Shown here piece by piece: positions 36,391 to 48,721 of a stretch of DNA of 64,000 nucleotides. The position numbers were made by a program, and so were the translations under genes. A model generated the notes under the pieces. That model was not told where the DNA came from. It worked only from the letters and a program-made list of their open reading frames with translations, and ran no database searches. The stretch's first letter is position 1; each line of letters opens with the position of its first letter. This DNA is from Vitis vinifera (lineage: Eukaryota; Streptophyta; Magnoliopsida; Vitales; Vitaceae), in assembly GCF_030704535.1 (NCBI RefSeq), contig NC_081822.1, positions 9,727,001 to 9,791,000 on the forward strand, read 5' to 3'.

Positions 36391-38589
36391 ATAGAAATAC
36401 TTAAACAAAATAAATATTTACATGTGAGGAAAAAATATTTACTTAAATTTCAGAGAATTAATAATAAGGTTATATTTGGTTTCTAAAAAGTATTAAAGAA
36501 AAAAAATATAAAAGAAAATGATTTTTTTATGTTTGGTTTTATTATAATTTTTTTAATGAAAATTAAATATAATTAGAAATTTATACATTTTAAAATTATT
36601 TAATCTTTATATAATTGAGGAAATTAAGTGAAATGAATTTGAGGAAACATATAAAAATAATTTATTAATTTTGAATATATATATATATATATATATATTA
36701 TTTTTTTTCTTTTTTTTTGTTCCACTTTTCATCTCTATTTTCTTTTCCTCAAAATTTTCAAGAATCAAGCCAAAGTATTTCTATTTAATTGTAATAAATA
36801 CATGATAGTTTTTTTTTTTTTCACGAATTGTAGATACCATTTATGTGCACTTGTCATAAATTACTTTTACGATAATTTTAATTATCTAAATTATTATATC
36901 GTAATGTAATAAAATAGTTCCTTTATTTTTTATAAAAAATTTTTATATTTTAATTTTATAATAAACATACTCTTTCCTGCATTTCTTGAAATTTTTTTAT
37001 ATATAAATTATGAAAACGTAAATTATGGTTGCTTTTTTTTTTTTTTTTTTGGTTTTAGAAAAAATAATGAAAATGCATTTCATAGCTGTGGATTTTGATA
37101 AATTGGAAAAAAAAAAAAAAAAAAAGAGAAAGGTGGAAAGAATTTAAAATGTGTATTTTTAAAATTTATTAAGAAATTTAACCTTCTTTTTTCGTGGATA
37201 TGGGCGATTAGGCCAAACCATATAAATATTTTGTCTTCTTTTTCATTTATTTTATTTTTGTTGTTGCATTTGATATTGCAATTTCCCTCCTCCCCCCAAC
37301 AAGTGGAATTAAACTTGTGGTGGGAAGATCATGGGAAAATTGAAAAGGATGTCAAGCATAAAATATGATATTAAATCATTTGATGGAAATAATAATAATA
37401 ATAATTTTAGCATATGGCAGATGTTTTGGTATAACAAAGACTTCTTAAAGTGTTAAAAAGGTAAGAAAGCAAAGAACATGATAGAAGATGATTTATGGGA
37501 GAAGTTATACACAATTTATATGTCAACATCCCAAGAAGATGGATGAAGGATTAGATGTTGAGGTCATATAAATAAATTTATTAAGTATATACCCAGGTAT
37601 TAAGTGTAGATATTAAGATGGATAGAAAGATCAAATCATTCTTTCATTGGCTTTCTACCAAAATCGTACGAGATAGTAGTAACTGCACTTTTAGTTGGAA
37701 AGACAACTATTACACACCCTAAATACTAAAATTATGATTTAATTATAATATCAAATGATTAATTTATAATTTTAAAATTTTATATATAAATTTATGAATA
37801 AAATACAATGTTTGAAATAAAAAACTAATTATTTAATTATTTTCAAATTCATGAATTTTAATTCTAATGTACATAATAACCGTAATTTTTTTTATAAAGT
37901 TGTTACTAAATATATATTTCCAAATAGTAACATAATAACATTTTATTTTACAATTTCTAAATTTAAAATTTTATTTCTTTTAAAAGTTGAAATAATATGG
38001 TCTAATGAATTGAGAGTTTTTATATATGTCTTGTATGTTGTTTAAGTTATGTAATTTCACCATGTAAAATAGACTATTTTTAAAAGTTTTAAAATTTAAG
38101 ATAAGAAATAATAGATTTTGTTACTTTTCATGTTGGTGATACTCAATTTTTTAGATTTTTTATTTTTGATAATTTTATTTAGGTGAACTTTTTAAAAAAA
38201 AAAAAAAAGAAAAAAAAAAGAAATTTAACTAAAGTTGTCAATTTATAATTAAAATTGGAAAATCAAATTTTGATTTACCTATAATTAAATTCTAAAATAT
38301 TTTTATTAGATTCAAGGAGGGTATTCCATTATTTATATTACAAACTTAAAGTTAAGCAGACATTTACTTCAATGTGCTATACAATAAATAAAATGATGCA
38401 AAATGGTGCACCACACCCAACTTGCGCACTTTATGCACACCATTCAAATCGTGCATCTCCAACATACGACCTAAATTGTGCACCTCTAATGCATCACTTG
38501 AATTGTGTACTACTTAAATTATGCATGTCTCCGGTTTAAAACACTTTGTGCATCCCCAATTATGCACCTCCTTCTCTTTTAACACCTAC
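36357..38589. other. Very AT-rich insertion or intergenic stretch
   Basis: No gene is supported. The stretch replaces the second half of exon 1 of the pseudogene. It contains AT microsatellites (36358-36388, 36676-36698), long A and T homopolymers, and a diffuse repeat of TTGTGCACCTC-type words at 38390-38570. Confidence 0.5.
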
Positions 38590-39156
38590 TTAGATTTGCA
38601 TATTATCAGGGCTAGCTTCTTTTCCATAGACAGTTATTCTTTTGTTTATATGTTTTAATTGATGCATATTCACTTTCTTCTTCTCTTAATTAAATTGCAA
38701 TAATTAAACATACAATTTAAATAAATTTTAAATTTTATTTTTAACTAAAAACAAAAGTATATGTATACAAATATATACTGCTTAAACAATTAATTTTAAA
38801 AAATTATTCTTTGAAAACACCTCAGACAAACTAAGACATGGTTCCAGAGAAAACTAAATATGATGCTTTTAATAGTTGCTTTGTAATTTTATTTTCAAGC
38901 ATGTTGCATGATATATACTTTCCTTGAATTGATCTTCCAAATTTTATTTTTGTCAACAATATACCTATGTAAGAGATGGTTAGTTTAGAATTTTTCTCTT
39001 AAACCATAGGGAAAAATGGAAAAAGAATACCATTATTTTCGTACAAGGTCATATAGTTTAACAATGTTTGAAGAGGGTTTCATTATATACTATCAAACAA
39101 TTAATTTGGTGTGGTCACTTACGTATTTTTAAGTTGTTGTCTTCTTCATTTTGTAG
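38590..39156 (+). other. Intron remnant of the dismembered CYP82 gene
   Basis: It begins with GCATATTATCAGGGCTAGCT, as at 32325 and 53577 in the related introns, and ends at a TTGTAG acceptor at 39151-39156. Confidence 0.8.
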
Positions 39157-39788
39157 GCTCTAATTGCAGGAGGTAGCGACACAATAGTTGTCACTCTAAC
39201 TTGGGTGCTCTCTCTCTTCTATTAAACAACCATGACACCTTAAAAAAAGCACAAGAAGAATTGGATACACAAGTTGGCAAGGAATGATTAGTGAATGAAC
39301 AAGATATCAGTAAATTGTTCTATCTCCAAGCCATTGTTAAAGAGATATTATAGTTATATCCACCACGACCACTTGCAGGGCCACGCCAATTCACTGAGGA
39401 CTGCACCTTGGATGGTTACCATGTCTCTAAAGGCACCCGATTAATATTGAACATTTCCAAAATCCAAAAGGATCCAAGAATTTGGTCAAATCCAATAGAA
39501 TTCCAATAAGAGAGGTTTCTCACCACCCATACGGACCTTGATCCTCGGGGAAAATATTTTGAATTTATACCCCCATTTGGCGCCAATAGAAAAGCATGTC
39601 CTAGAATGACTTTTGGTCTTCAAATGCTACATTTAACGTTGGCCAATTTTTTACAAGTGTTTGACTTTTCAACTGCGTCAAATGCACATATTGATATGCA
39701 TGAGAGTCTTGGACTTACAAACATGAAATCTACCCCACTTGAAGTACTCATTTCCCTACACTTGTCTTCTTGTAATCTTTACAACTAA

Positions 39789-40843
39789 AACATTGAAACA
39801 AAAAGGTCAAAGTCGGCATAGCTAGCTAGTCTTAGTTTGAAGACGTTAGCTTCAGTCAATCTACAATAAGATTTAGAAGTGTATTAAAAGTAGGTTGGAC
39901 TTGATACTTTTAAGGAATGCGATGCTAATTCTATTTGAATGGGTAATGATTCAGACTCTAAAATCATTAGGATTTAAATCATAAAGGTGAGGATATTTTA
40001 TGGTATTATAAGGATGTTGAGTAATGTTAAGCATGTTCCCAAGTCGAGGAGGAGTTTAAATTTCTTTAAGGGCTTTGGACACTTTGGGTTGTGATTTTTT
40101 TGTGAAGCATAGTATTATGGGTATCAATAAAGTGCTTTGACAACTATGAAAAGGAAAAAAGTGAAAAATTTATACACCTTAATCAATAAGACAACTTATA
40201 GGTGGAGTTCTAAAGGAGTCATGTTAACAGAAAGAAGGAATGACACGTATTTATTCTTCATAATTATGTATAATTAAGAGATTTGAGTCAATGCATGTGG
40301 AGATTATTGGTATTTGAATCTAATTATTTATTTTTTATTTTTGAAAAAGTCAATATTTATAAAGTCTATGTTTTACTAAATTACCCTTTTGAATTTGACT
40401 AAGATCAGGAAACTATTGATTTAGGGTTAATTCACATGATTTTACAAATATGTGGTTTTAAATAAGATTTATACTAAAAAGGAAAAAAAAAATAAGAAAA
40501 GAGGAAAACTTAAATAGGTAAATAGTCTATTGAGTTTTGGATGGAGAAATGTTGAGAGAATTTGAAGATTTTCTTTGTGAAGCATATTAATAAATTTTAT
40601 CTTCCTTTCCCAGGTCTTTTCTATTTATTTTATTTTTCCTGCTCAATTTGAGTGTTTCAATTTTTCCAGAACATGGACAGTACAAATGGCCAGATGTTTC
40701 ATATACGGTGCATGTCATAAAGTCGCCGCCTTCAGCTTGGCAAGAAATCAAGCGAAACTGGACTTGAACTTGTCATTCTTAAGGAAATAAGCGCCAGCTA
40801 GGGTTCAAATTTTATGATGTGAGCATGCAACACTTATCCCAAT
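39789..40843. other. Intergenic DNA without a recognised gene
   Basis: The first 120 bp continue the CYP82 3' flank. The rest is AT-rich and shows nothing recognisable. Confidence 0.5.
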
Positions 40844-41237
40844 CCACTGTTCTACTAATAGGATGTAGAAGACAACAAGCAATTGTAGGAGCTTATCTTT
40901 TTTTATTTTTATCAAGGTAGTTTCTGAAAGGATGTGGATCAACATCGATCTGTAGTGATCCCTAGAAGGCTCCACTGTTCTAATAATAGGATGTAGAAGA
41001 CAGCAAGCAATTGTAAGAGCTTATCTTTTTTTCTTTTTTTTTTATCAAGGCAGTTTCTGAAAGGATGTGGATCAACATCGATCTGTAGTGATCCCTAGAA
41101 GGCTCCACTGTTCTAATAATAGGATGTAGAAGACAGCAAGCAATTGTAGGAGCTTATCTTTTTTTTTTTTTTTTTTATCAAGGCAGTTTCTGAAAAGATG
41201 TGGATCAACATCGATCTGTAGTGATCCCTAGAAAGGC
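40844..41237 (+). repeat. Threefold tandem repeat of about 130 bp upstream of a CYP82 gene
   Basis: Copies start at 40844, 40972 and 41105 (each begins CCACTGTTCTA) and differ mainly in the length of an internal T run. Each contains GGATCAACATCGATCTGTAG and ends GATCCCTAGAA. The array ends about 195 bp before the ATG at 41433, so it lies in the proximal promoter. Confidence 0.92.
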
Positions 41238-41350
41238 TGTTTTCTAAATATAGTATTATAATAAAAATAACGTTTGCCGAAATTAATAACGTTTGGATAT
41301 GTTACATGAGAGAAACAAACACGAGTACTCCTTGTAGTACATGAGAAACC

Positions 41351-41368
41351 ATATATATATATATATAT
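41351..41368 (+). promoter_or_regulatory. (AT)9 run at the TATA position
   Basis: An AT run lies 65 bp before the start codon of the CYP82 gene at 41433, at the position where the paralog at 31332 has its TATATA. It may serve as a TATA box of variable length. Confidence 0.4.
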
Positions 41369-41432
41369 GCTTGAACGGGGGAGCTACCCACAGTTTAACC
41401 ACAGTGATCCAATAACGACATTCTGAGCTACA

Positions 41433-43991
41433 ATGGATTTCCTTCTCCAATGCCTAAACCCTGTCATGGTTGGAGCGTTTGCAATACTCGTCCTCTCATA
41501 CCACCTGTTATTATGGAGGTCTGGAGCTGGTAAGAGCAGAATGGCACCTGAAGCTTCTGGTGCATGGCCCATAATAGGTCACCTGCACCTGTTAGGTGGA
41601 TCTAAGAATTTGCCTCACTTACTTTTTGGAACCATGGCCGACAAGTATGGACCAGTATTCAGCATCCGGCTGGGATTAAAAAGAGCTGTGGTTGTGAGTA
41701 GTTGGGAAATGGCCAAAGAATGCTTCACCACCCATGACCTGGCTCTGGCCTCCCGTCCTGAGCTTGTGGCCGCCAAATATTTGGGATATAACTATGCCAT
41801 GTTTGCTTTCTCTCCTCACGGTGCATACTGGCGTGAAGTGCGTAAGATAGCCACTCTAGAGCTACTCTCGAACCGCCGGCTAGAGTTGCTGAAGAATGTC
41901 CGAATCTCAGAGGTGGAGACATGCATGAAGGAACTATACAAGCTTTGGGCAGAGAAGAAAAGCGAAGCAGGCGTTGTTTTGGTGGACATGAAGCAATGGT
42001 TTGGGCACTTGTCTCTGAACGTGATTCTTAAGATGGTTGTTGGAAAACGATATTTCGGTTATGCAGCCGAAAGTAAAGAGAAAGAGGCCCAGCAGTGCCA
42101 GAAGGCGATTAGGGAATTCTTTCGTTTGTTGGGACTCTTTGTGGTGTCGGATGCCCTTCCTTTTCTTGGATGGCTTGACGTGGGTGGACATGTGAAAGCC
42201 ATGAAGAAGACTGCAAAAGAATTGGACGGTATTGCTCAGGAATGGTTAGAGGAACACCGACGGCGAAAAGATTCGGGTGAAGCTGATGGTGACCAGGACT
42301 TCATGGACGTGATGCTGTCCATTCTGGGTGCCACAGACCCTAATGGCTATGATGCTGATACCATCAACAAAGCCACATCCCTGGTATGCACATTATTCCT
42401 TGAGTATCTTTACTGCTTGTAAAAAAAAGAAGCCATATTTTCATGCTTTATCATCTTTAATCCAGATTCGAGTACTTAAGGCCTTGGTTGGAATAGCTTC
42501 CTATTTTTGCTTTAGTTGCAAGTTGAAACTAATCAAAAGTCACAATTTTTAAAAGGTAATTATAATAATGGTATTATAAAAGTTCAAACATAAAATAACT
42601 TTTTGCATGCGAGAAAAATAGAGTTAAAAAAAAAAAAACAATATTCTCATGATTTTCATATTAAATTTTAAAAAAATTGTAAACTTTTAGATAAAAATTA
42701 GACAAATTTATCATAGAAACTCGTACTAAACTTAAGAAAAAAAAAGCCTTCTTTTTCTAAGAAATTGATACATATAGACTTTTATTATATGTTGGTTTTT
42801 GTCAAAAGAGTAACATGAGCAGCTTAGAAAAGCAATTAGAATGAAGTACAATTGGGCTGAGAATCTGAGTATAACTAGAATTTTGTAGAACCTCTCATGC
42901 TAGGATAATTGGGCTGGACTGGTAATGATACAATTCTACGTTGGAGTTGGGTGGCCCAAAAAGATTATGCTGTTATAATAGCTGGTTCTCTCATTTAGGA
43001 AGAGGCAGCCCAATTTGCATCCCTGAACGATGCACCGCTCGGTGGCTGGGACCATGGAAAATTTTCTTGTTAGAAAGATCATGAAATTATGGTCCTTAGT
43101 TTGAGGCCTCTTTGATTGGGCTTCTTGAGTTAGTTAAGGCAATTGGGCCTTTCAAAGGATTTCCTTAGTAAATTTACATGTTTTTTTTTTTTTTTGTATT
43201 TTTGTAAAATGCTAAATTTATAAGTGAGTTTCAAATTCAAGCTAAACATATCAATTTTGATTGAAAAAAAGAAAGAAAGAAAGAAAACATAAGTCTTTTT
43301 CCACCCTTAATCATGTCACTACTTTTAATTTTATTAACATTTATTAATTGTTTATATTTCACAGATTTTGATTGCAGGAGGCACCGACACTACATCTGTT
43401 ACTCTAACATGGGCAATCTCATTATTATTGAACAATCCACATGTGTTAAGAAAAGCTCAAGAAGAATTGGACACTCATGTTGGAAAAGAGAGACTAGTAA
43501 ATGAAATGGATATAAGCAAGTTGGTCTACCTTCAAGCAATCGTTAAAGAGACATTGAGGTTATATCCAGCAGCCCCACTTTCAGGACAACGTCAATTTAT
43601 CCAAGATTCCGTATTAGGCGGTTACCATATCCCAAAAGGCACTCGTCTTCTATTGAACCTCACCAAGATCCAAAGAGACCCAAGAGTATGGTTGAACCCA
43701 ACAAAGTTCCAACCAAGTAGATTCCTCACCACCTACAAAGATGTTGATGTTAAGGGTAAACATTTTGTGTTGACACCATTTGGTGGTGGACGAAGAATTT
43801 GCCCTGGAGCAGCTTTTGCCCTTCAAGTGTTACCTTTAACACTAGCCAACTTCCTACATAAATTTCAACTTTCAACTCCATCAAATTCACCCATTGATAT
43901 GAGCGAGAGTTTTGGAATAACAAACATCAAATCCACTCCACTTGAAGTTCTCATCTCCCCACGCTTAGCTTCTTATAATCTTTATAAGTAG
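41433..43991 (+). CDS. CYP82-family cytochrome P450, apparently intact (CYP82D-like)
   Basis: Exons 41433-42383 and 43365-43991 join in phase 0 (CTG|GTATGC ... TTCACAG|ATT), giving 525 residues. The protein is a close paralog of that at 25601, with the same N-terminus [16 protein letters not shown], the same lengths and few substitutions in exon 1. Motifs are intact: AGGTDTT in the I-helix, K-helix ExxR at 379-382, FQPSRF where most family members have PERF/PDRF, and haem loop [10 protein letters not shown] with Cys463. The intron is 981 bp against 666 bp in the paralog because of an extra segment near 42800-43080. The upstream region differs entirely from the paralog: no W-box pair but a threefold repeat. 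It should be an ER monooxygenase; the substrate is unknown. Confidence 0.93.
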
Positions 43992-46900
43992 AACTTAAGG
44001 TCACTGAGAGAGACTATTTAAAAGAACCTAGTGCTATGCAATGAAAAATAAAAATAAATTTTATATATGTGGCAAAAGTTTAGTATTATTTTAAAACAGT
44101 TACTAATGTGTGTATTGCTTTAATATTGTCTTAGCCCGAATTTAATGAAAAATATTTTCAGCACCTTTTTCGTGAGGACAAATTATGACCCAATTTCTTG
44201 TTATGTTTTTTCCTAATGAGTTTCCAAGTTGATTAATTGGTCTCTCTTTTTTGATATATTTCAGCTACCTTTTTGTACATCATTAAAGTAGTAAATATAT
44301 AGAGACCAAAATTACGACTTCTCCGATTTCATTGTAAAAAGTTGGGATGTGCAAGGTGGGTCGATTCAACTTTGAGTATTAAAATCAAATCGAATTGATC
44401 TAATTAGTTTGTATATATACACTGAAGAATTGATTTAATTGAACTTAAAGGAGAAAAATGATTAGTTTGACTTGATTAACAATAATCTATATAAGTTGGT
44501 TTATTTTGCTTCAGTTTATAACATCAAAAATCAACTTTTTTGTTTTGCTAATTTGGACTAAAATAAAAAAGCCCGTGATTAGACATTGTTGATCAAATGA
44601 TATTATTACAACTAATTTCAGGTCATATTATTATAACTTAATTACAAGAATAGATATTATTAATTATAACCCATGTCAATCATATTAAGTAGACCAGTCA
44701 TAGATAAAGTTATAAAGGTATGATTTGAGGATCATGGAATGAGAAAAATGTATACCAATTAATAATGGAACCAATAGTTATATTGCACATTATTAGTATG
44801 TGCATGTACGTACAACTTTCAATTCAATTCAGTTTGGTTTATTAATTTTCTAAATAGGTAATCGAATTGGTATAATTTAGTTTTATATTTAAAAAACCAA
44901 AATTATTTAAAAAATATTTGATTTGGGTAAGTTGGATTGATTTTATCAATTGTACACCCTAAAACTAAAGGGGTGTCCATTTATCTAGTTACAATTTTGC
45001 CCCAGTTGATTCACATTTTTACTTATTATTATCCACTTTGTTTACGCATGAATTATAATTTTGCAGAATTTTGCTTTATGAGATTCATATTTGTACTTAT
45101 TATTGTCAACTTTGTATGCTCAAAAGTTACAATTTCCCCTCATCATGAGATTCACATGTGTTGCTGTCATAATTGACTTTCCACAATCATGTATAAATTA
45201 TTACATTTTAATAGATGCATTATCATTTTGGCATTAAACAAAATGGAAAGAAGTCTCTGAAGTGAAGTTAATCTCACTTAGGTAATGCAAGTAACAATAA
45301 TAGAGCAATTAAATGCATAATTAAATAAATGAAAAAGAAGAGATAACAAGTATGAACTCCGATTAATATATAGCCCAATCCTATACTCTCCTCAAGCTCC
45401 AAATACAAGTTGAGGTTCCACTAGCATTTAAGGCTTCAATCGAGCGTTAATCCTTTACACTCAATTCTCAATTTCAATGACCTTCTTACACTTTCATTCA
45501 AAAAAATTCTCACTCTTGAATCTAATTAAAGATAACAAAGTCTAAACTCAAGATGATATAAATGAAAACCAAGATGGTTTTTTCTTGGCTAGGATTTCTA
45601 AGTTAACAAGGAAGATCAATCGGGTTAAGTTAGATTTTGATATCTTAGTTTGCGAGTTTTTTAGGATCCTATTTTAATCTTATTGTTTTATCCCAAAACC
45701 GTGTGAGAGAGAAATGATTAATTTTAGATGACAATTGTACTCCAAAAATTATTGGTTCAAATTTATTTTACCATACCACCATGTTATAGTTAAAGACACA
45801 AAATTGAAATTAAAGTTAAGTATATTGTTCTCGATTTGGTTTAGTAATGACACAATTAATAATTGAACTTAATGTAAAAACAAGTCTAAAAACTTCAAAA
45901 GTTTAAAATGTAATTTCATTATTAGTTTTCACTTGCCAACTTTAATAGATTATTTTTCATAATATTAGCAAAGGATACACACACCAAAAGAAAAATATTA
46001 TAATGTCATTGGTGAATTGATCTAAACTTTCAAAATAAAGGTTTTGATTAAAAAATCATAAAACTTTTTTCAAGGATAAAAAATAAAGGTCAAGAATTTA
46101 AACTACTAAACCTCAATATAAATTTTGGATGATTCATTAATGTCGTCCATTAAGAAGCATGAGGAAGTACTGAGTCATAAATGTGAAGAAGATGAATAAA
46201 TATTTATCGATATAAGATCTAAGAGGTAATAGTGTGTTACTTAGGTAAATCTATATACGCTTATTTCAAAGTTCATGGAATCTTATTATGATTAACAAAC
46301 ACATGTTTTTAACATCCATAGAGGTTGAAATAATACGTGGAGATGACTTTTAACTTATATTTTGTGTGTTTATGTATAATTTTGATTTCATTTTACGGTG
46401 ATTCTAAAAAGTATTTTTAGTTTAAGAAGTGTTTTAAAAAAAAAAAAGTATTTAACAAAATTTAATAAACACTTTTAAGAATATGAAAATTCACTTACAG
46501 TATTTTTTGAAAAAAATATTTGACAAATAATTATCTTAAAAACATTTTCATATAATTATATTAATGAATTTGAGATAGACTTGAAATTTATTAATTTATA
46601 ATATCTTATTTGAACATAAAATTTTAACCAATACCTATTCAATCCCGTAATTATTAAAATCAAGAATATACACTCATAATTTATATTAATATAAAGAAGT
46701 AGAAAGCACTTTCATCTCAAATTTAAGCATAGGGCCCAAATTTTGTTGAGAGCTGGCCGGATGTCATCACAAGCAAGAAAACTAGAAAACATGGCTAAAG
46801 GCTGCTACAGATGTACCTACGTGCTTGACTGAAAGAAAGGATTTGCTACAAGATAAATTGTCCCCTTGTCTGTAAACCCTCAAGTTGTGACAGCAAAAAA

Positions 46901-47276
46901 AACAAAAGTAGGCCAAAGAATTTGTCACTATTAAGAGCCCAGAGAGGTCTACGTTCAAACTCTGGTAAGAGGAGCGTGCACCACTTGTTCACTGTTTAGG
47001 GATTCAGTCGATATTTCTAGGCTCCATGGTGCATGGTAGGCAACCGCCCTGTGCGATGCTGTAACGATGAAGATATACAGATATTGCGCTCCAAATGTCC
47101 GGATGTTGCTTTCTTGTTTCACTGAAGTTTTCCTGAGTGCGATCGATATCAGCATTTGCTTTATCGGTACCCACTATTGACCGAGTTAACTTATTTGGGA
47201 GCAGCTTCTTTCATACTGCGCCTATTACGACAATGATATAGAACCCATTAGTACACATTTCATTGGTTTGAGCACA
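43992..47276. other. Intergenic DNA, duplicate of 27845-30823
   Basis: No gene is supported. The order of recognisable segments follows the first block closely, with small insertions and deletions. It ends at the left target duplication of the Mutator-like element. Confidence 0.65.
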
Positions 47277-47285
47277 ATGATCCTC
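47277..47285. repeat. Left 9-bp target site duplication
   Basis: ATGATCCTC, repeated exactly at 52076-52084 on the other side of the element. The paralogous empty site near 30824 has a single ATGATCCTC. Confidence 0.92.
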
Positions 47286-47574
47286 GAGTTTTGGGTTAAA
47301 ATGACCCATTTTTTAAACTTAACGTTGAAAATGAACTCATTTTCAAACTATTGTTCAAAATGGCCTCTTTGATGCCACATCAACCCATAAAATCAATATT
47401 TTATACCCTTTTTACTTTACCTTTCCAATCACCCCCGTCCTCCGTTTAAAATGGCCTTTTTGATGTCACATCAGCCCATAAAATCAATATTTTATACCCT
47501 TTTTACTTTACCTTTTCCAGCCATCCCCGTCCTCTGTTCTCTCCCGTTCTACTATCTCCTCTGTGCGATTTTTT
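47286..47574 (+). repeat. Left terminal inverted repeat of the MULE
   Basis: It pairs with 51804-52075. It holds two copies of a module that ends CATAAAATCAATATTTTATA followed by CCCTTTTTACTTTACC. The inner end is CTCTGTGCGATTTTTT, which also marks the inner end of the right repeat. Confidence 0.9.
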
Positions 47575-48103
47575 ATGGGGCATTGATTAATAATATTAAT
47601 AGCCATAGATAACAGATTTAAAAAAAAAATAAAAGTTGTAAATAATGATAAATATATTTGAATGGAATGATTTTTAATTCTTTTTTCTTTTTTTAGAATT
47701 TGAGTGGAATAGGGAATGTGTTTGCTAAGAATTTCGACCGACTCAATAGATAATGTGATTTTTAAATATATTTTTTGGTTATCTAAATTTAATGTTTCTA
47801 TCATAAACTGGATGTATCTTGCATGAATATATATATAACATGTTTGCTAGGAAAAAAATGATTTTGGATATAAACAATTTCAAAGTAAAAAATGAATAAA
47901 TAATTTTTTTCTAATAAAGAAATCTTAAATAATTTTGTCTCAACAGCTCTTAAATATAAAATACTCATCTAGAATTTTTTTGCCTTGATATCAAGAAAAC
48001 TTCTCAAATAAGAGTAAACACTTTTTTTTTAAAAAAAAAGCCAGATTCTTAAAGTATAGACATTTTCTCTTTAAAAAGACTTTTGTATTTGGTTATATCC
48101 AAA

Positions 48104-48275
48104 TTTCTAATATATATATATAACTAATGCAAAATACTTACACAAAAGAGGGCTAGCTCAATTGGTGGCTAGCTCCCTTATGGATCCATAAGGGAGCTAG
48201 CCACCAATTGAGCTAGCCCTCTTTTGTGTAAGTATTTTGCATTAGTTATAGTTATATATATATATATATATATTA
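48104..48275. repeat. Perfect palindrome with no spacer inside the MULE
   Basis: Bases 48121-48184 and 48185-48248 are exact reverse complements: 64 bp per arm, meeting at GGATCC with no loop. Imperfect AT-rich arms extend it outward (TCTAATATATA at 48106 and TATATATTAGA near 48275). It lies on the 3' side of the transposase gene. Confidence 0.93.
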
Positions 48276-48721
48276 GAAATGTTGTATGATTTTTGAAAAA
48301 AAATAAAAGTGAGCTAGCTGTTCAAAATTATTTTTGAAAAAAATAATTTTGTCTCAAATTATTCAATATTATTGAACAACATTTCCCCTAAACAGTAGAG
48401 ATTCAAAATTTTTCAATGTAACCTGATATAAGTAAAATATGAATGAATTGAAAAAAAACGACAATTTCTAACAACATTAATTTCATTATTAAAATTTTAA
48501 AAATTTGAACAGCATCTCCCCTAAATAATAGAGATTAATATTTTTTTCATGTAACCTAATATAAGCAAAATAAGAATGAATTGACAAAAAATAATAATTT
48601 CAAACAAACAAATGTCAATAAGATGTTCAATAAGATAGTTTCTACATATATCTTAAAACGATTAAGGTCAATACTAGTAAATTTAAAAAAAATAAGTACA
48701 ATAAGATGTTCATAAAGTATA

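Larger units (their letters stand above)
34597..39788 (+). pseudogene. Dismembered CYP82 gene
   Basis: Pieces lie in the right order. The N-terminal part (34597-34781) has lost its ATG (AGGGTGG where a relative has CATGGCGG) but retains [10 protein letters not shown] and AWSIIGHL. A 1363-bp insertion follows. Exon 1 resumes at 36152-36356 (GTMADIYRPIFTI-like, then LGYNYAML) and ends in an AT microsatellite; about half of exon 1 is missing. Intron sequence returns at 38590-39156 and exon 2 lies at 39157-39788. Exon 2 has stops near 39288 (GGAATGATTA), 39350 (TTATAG) and 39508 (CAATAAG), and a frameshift in the haem region near 39570 (ACCCCCATTT), where the haem loop reads FGANRKAC. The gene is dead many times over. 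Confidence 0.92.

Noticed and set aside
47508..47804. Second MULE protein on the minus strand (98 codons)
   Set aside because: The frame overlaps the terminal inverted repeat and AT-rich DNA, and no known motif is seen.
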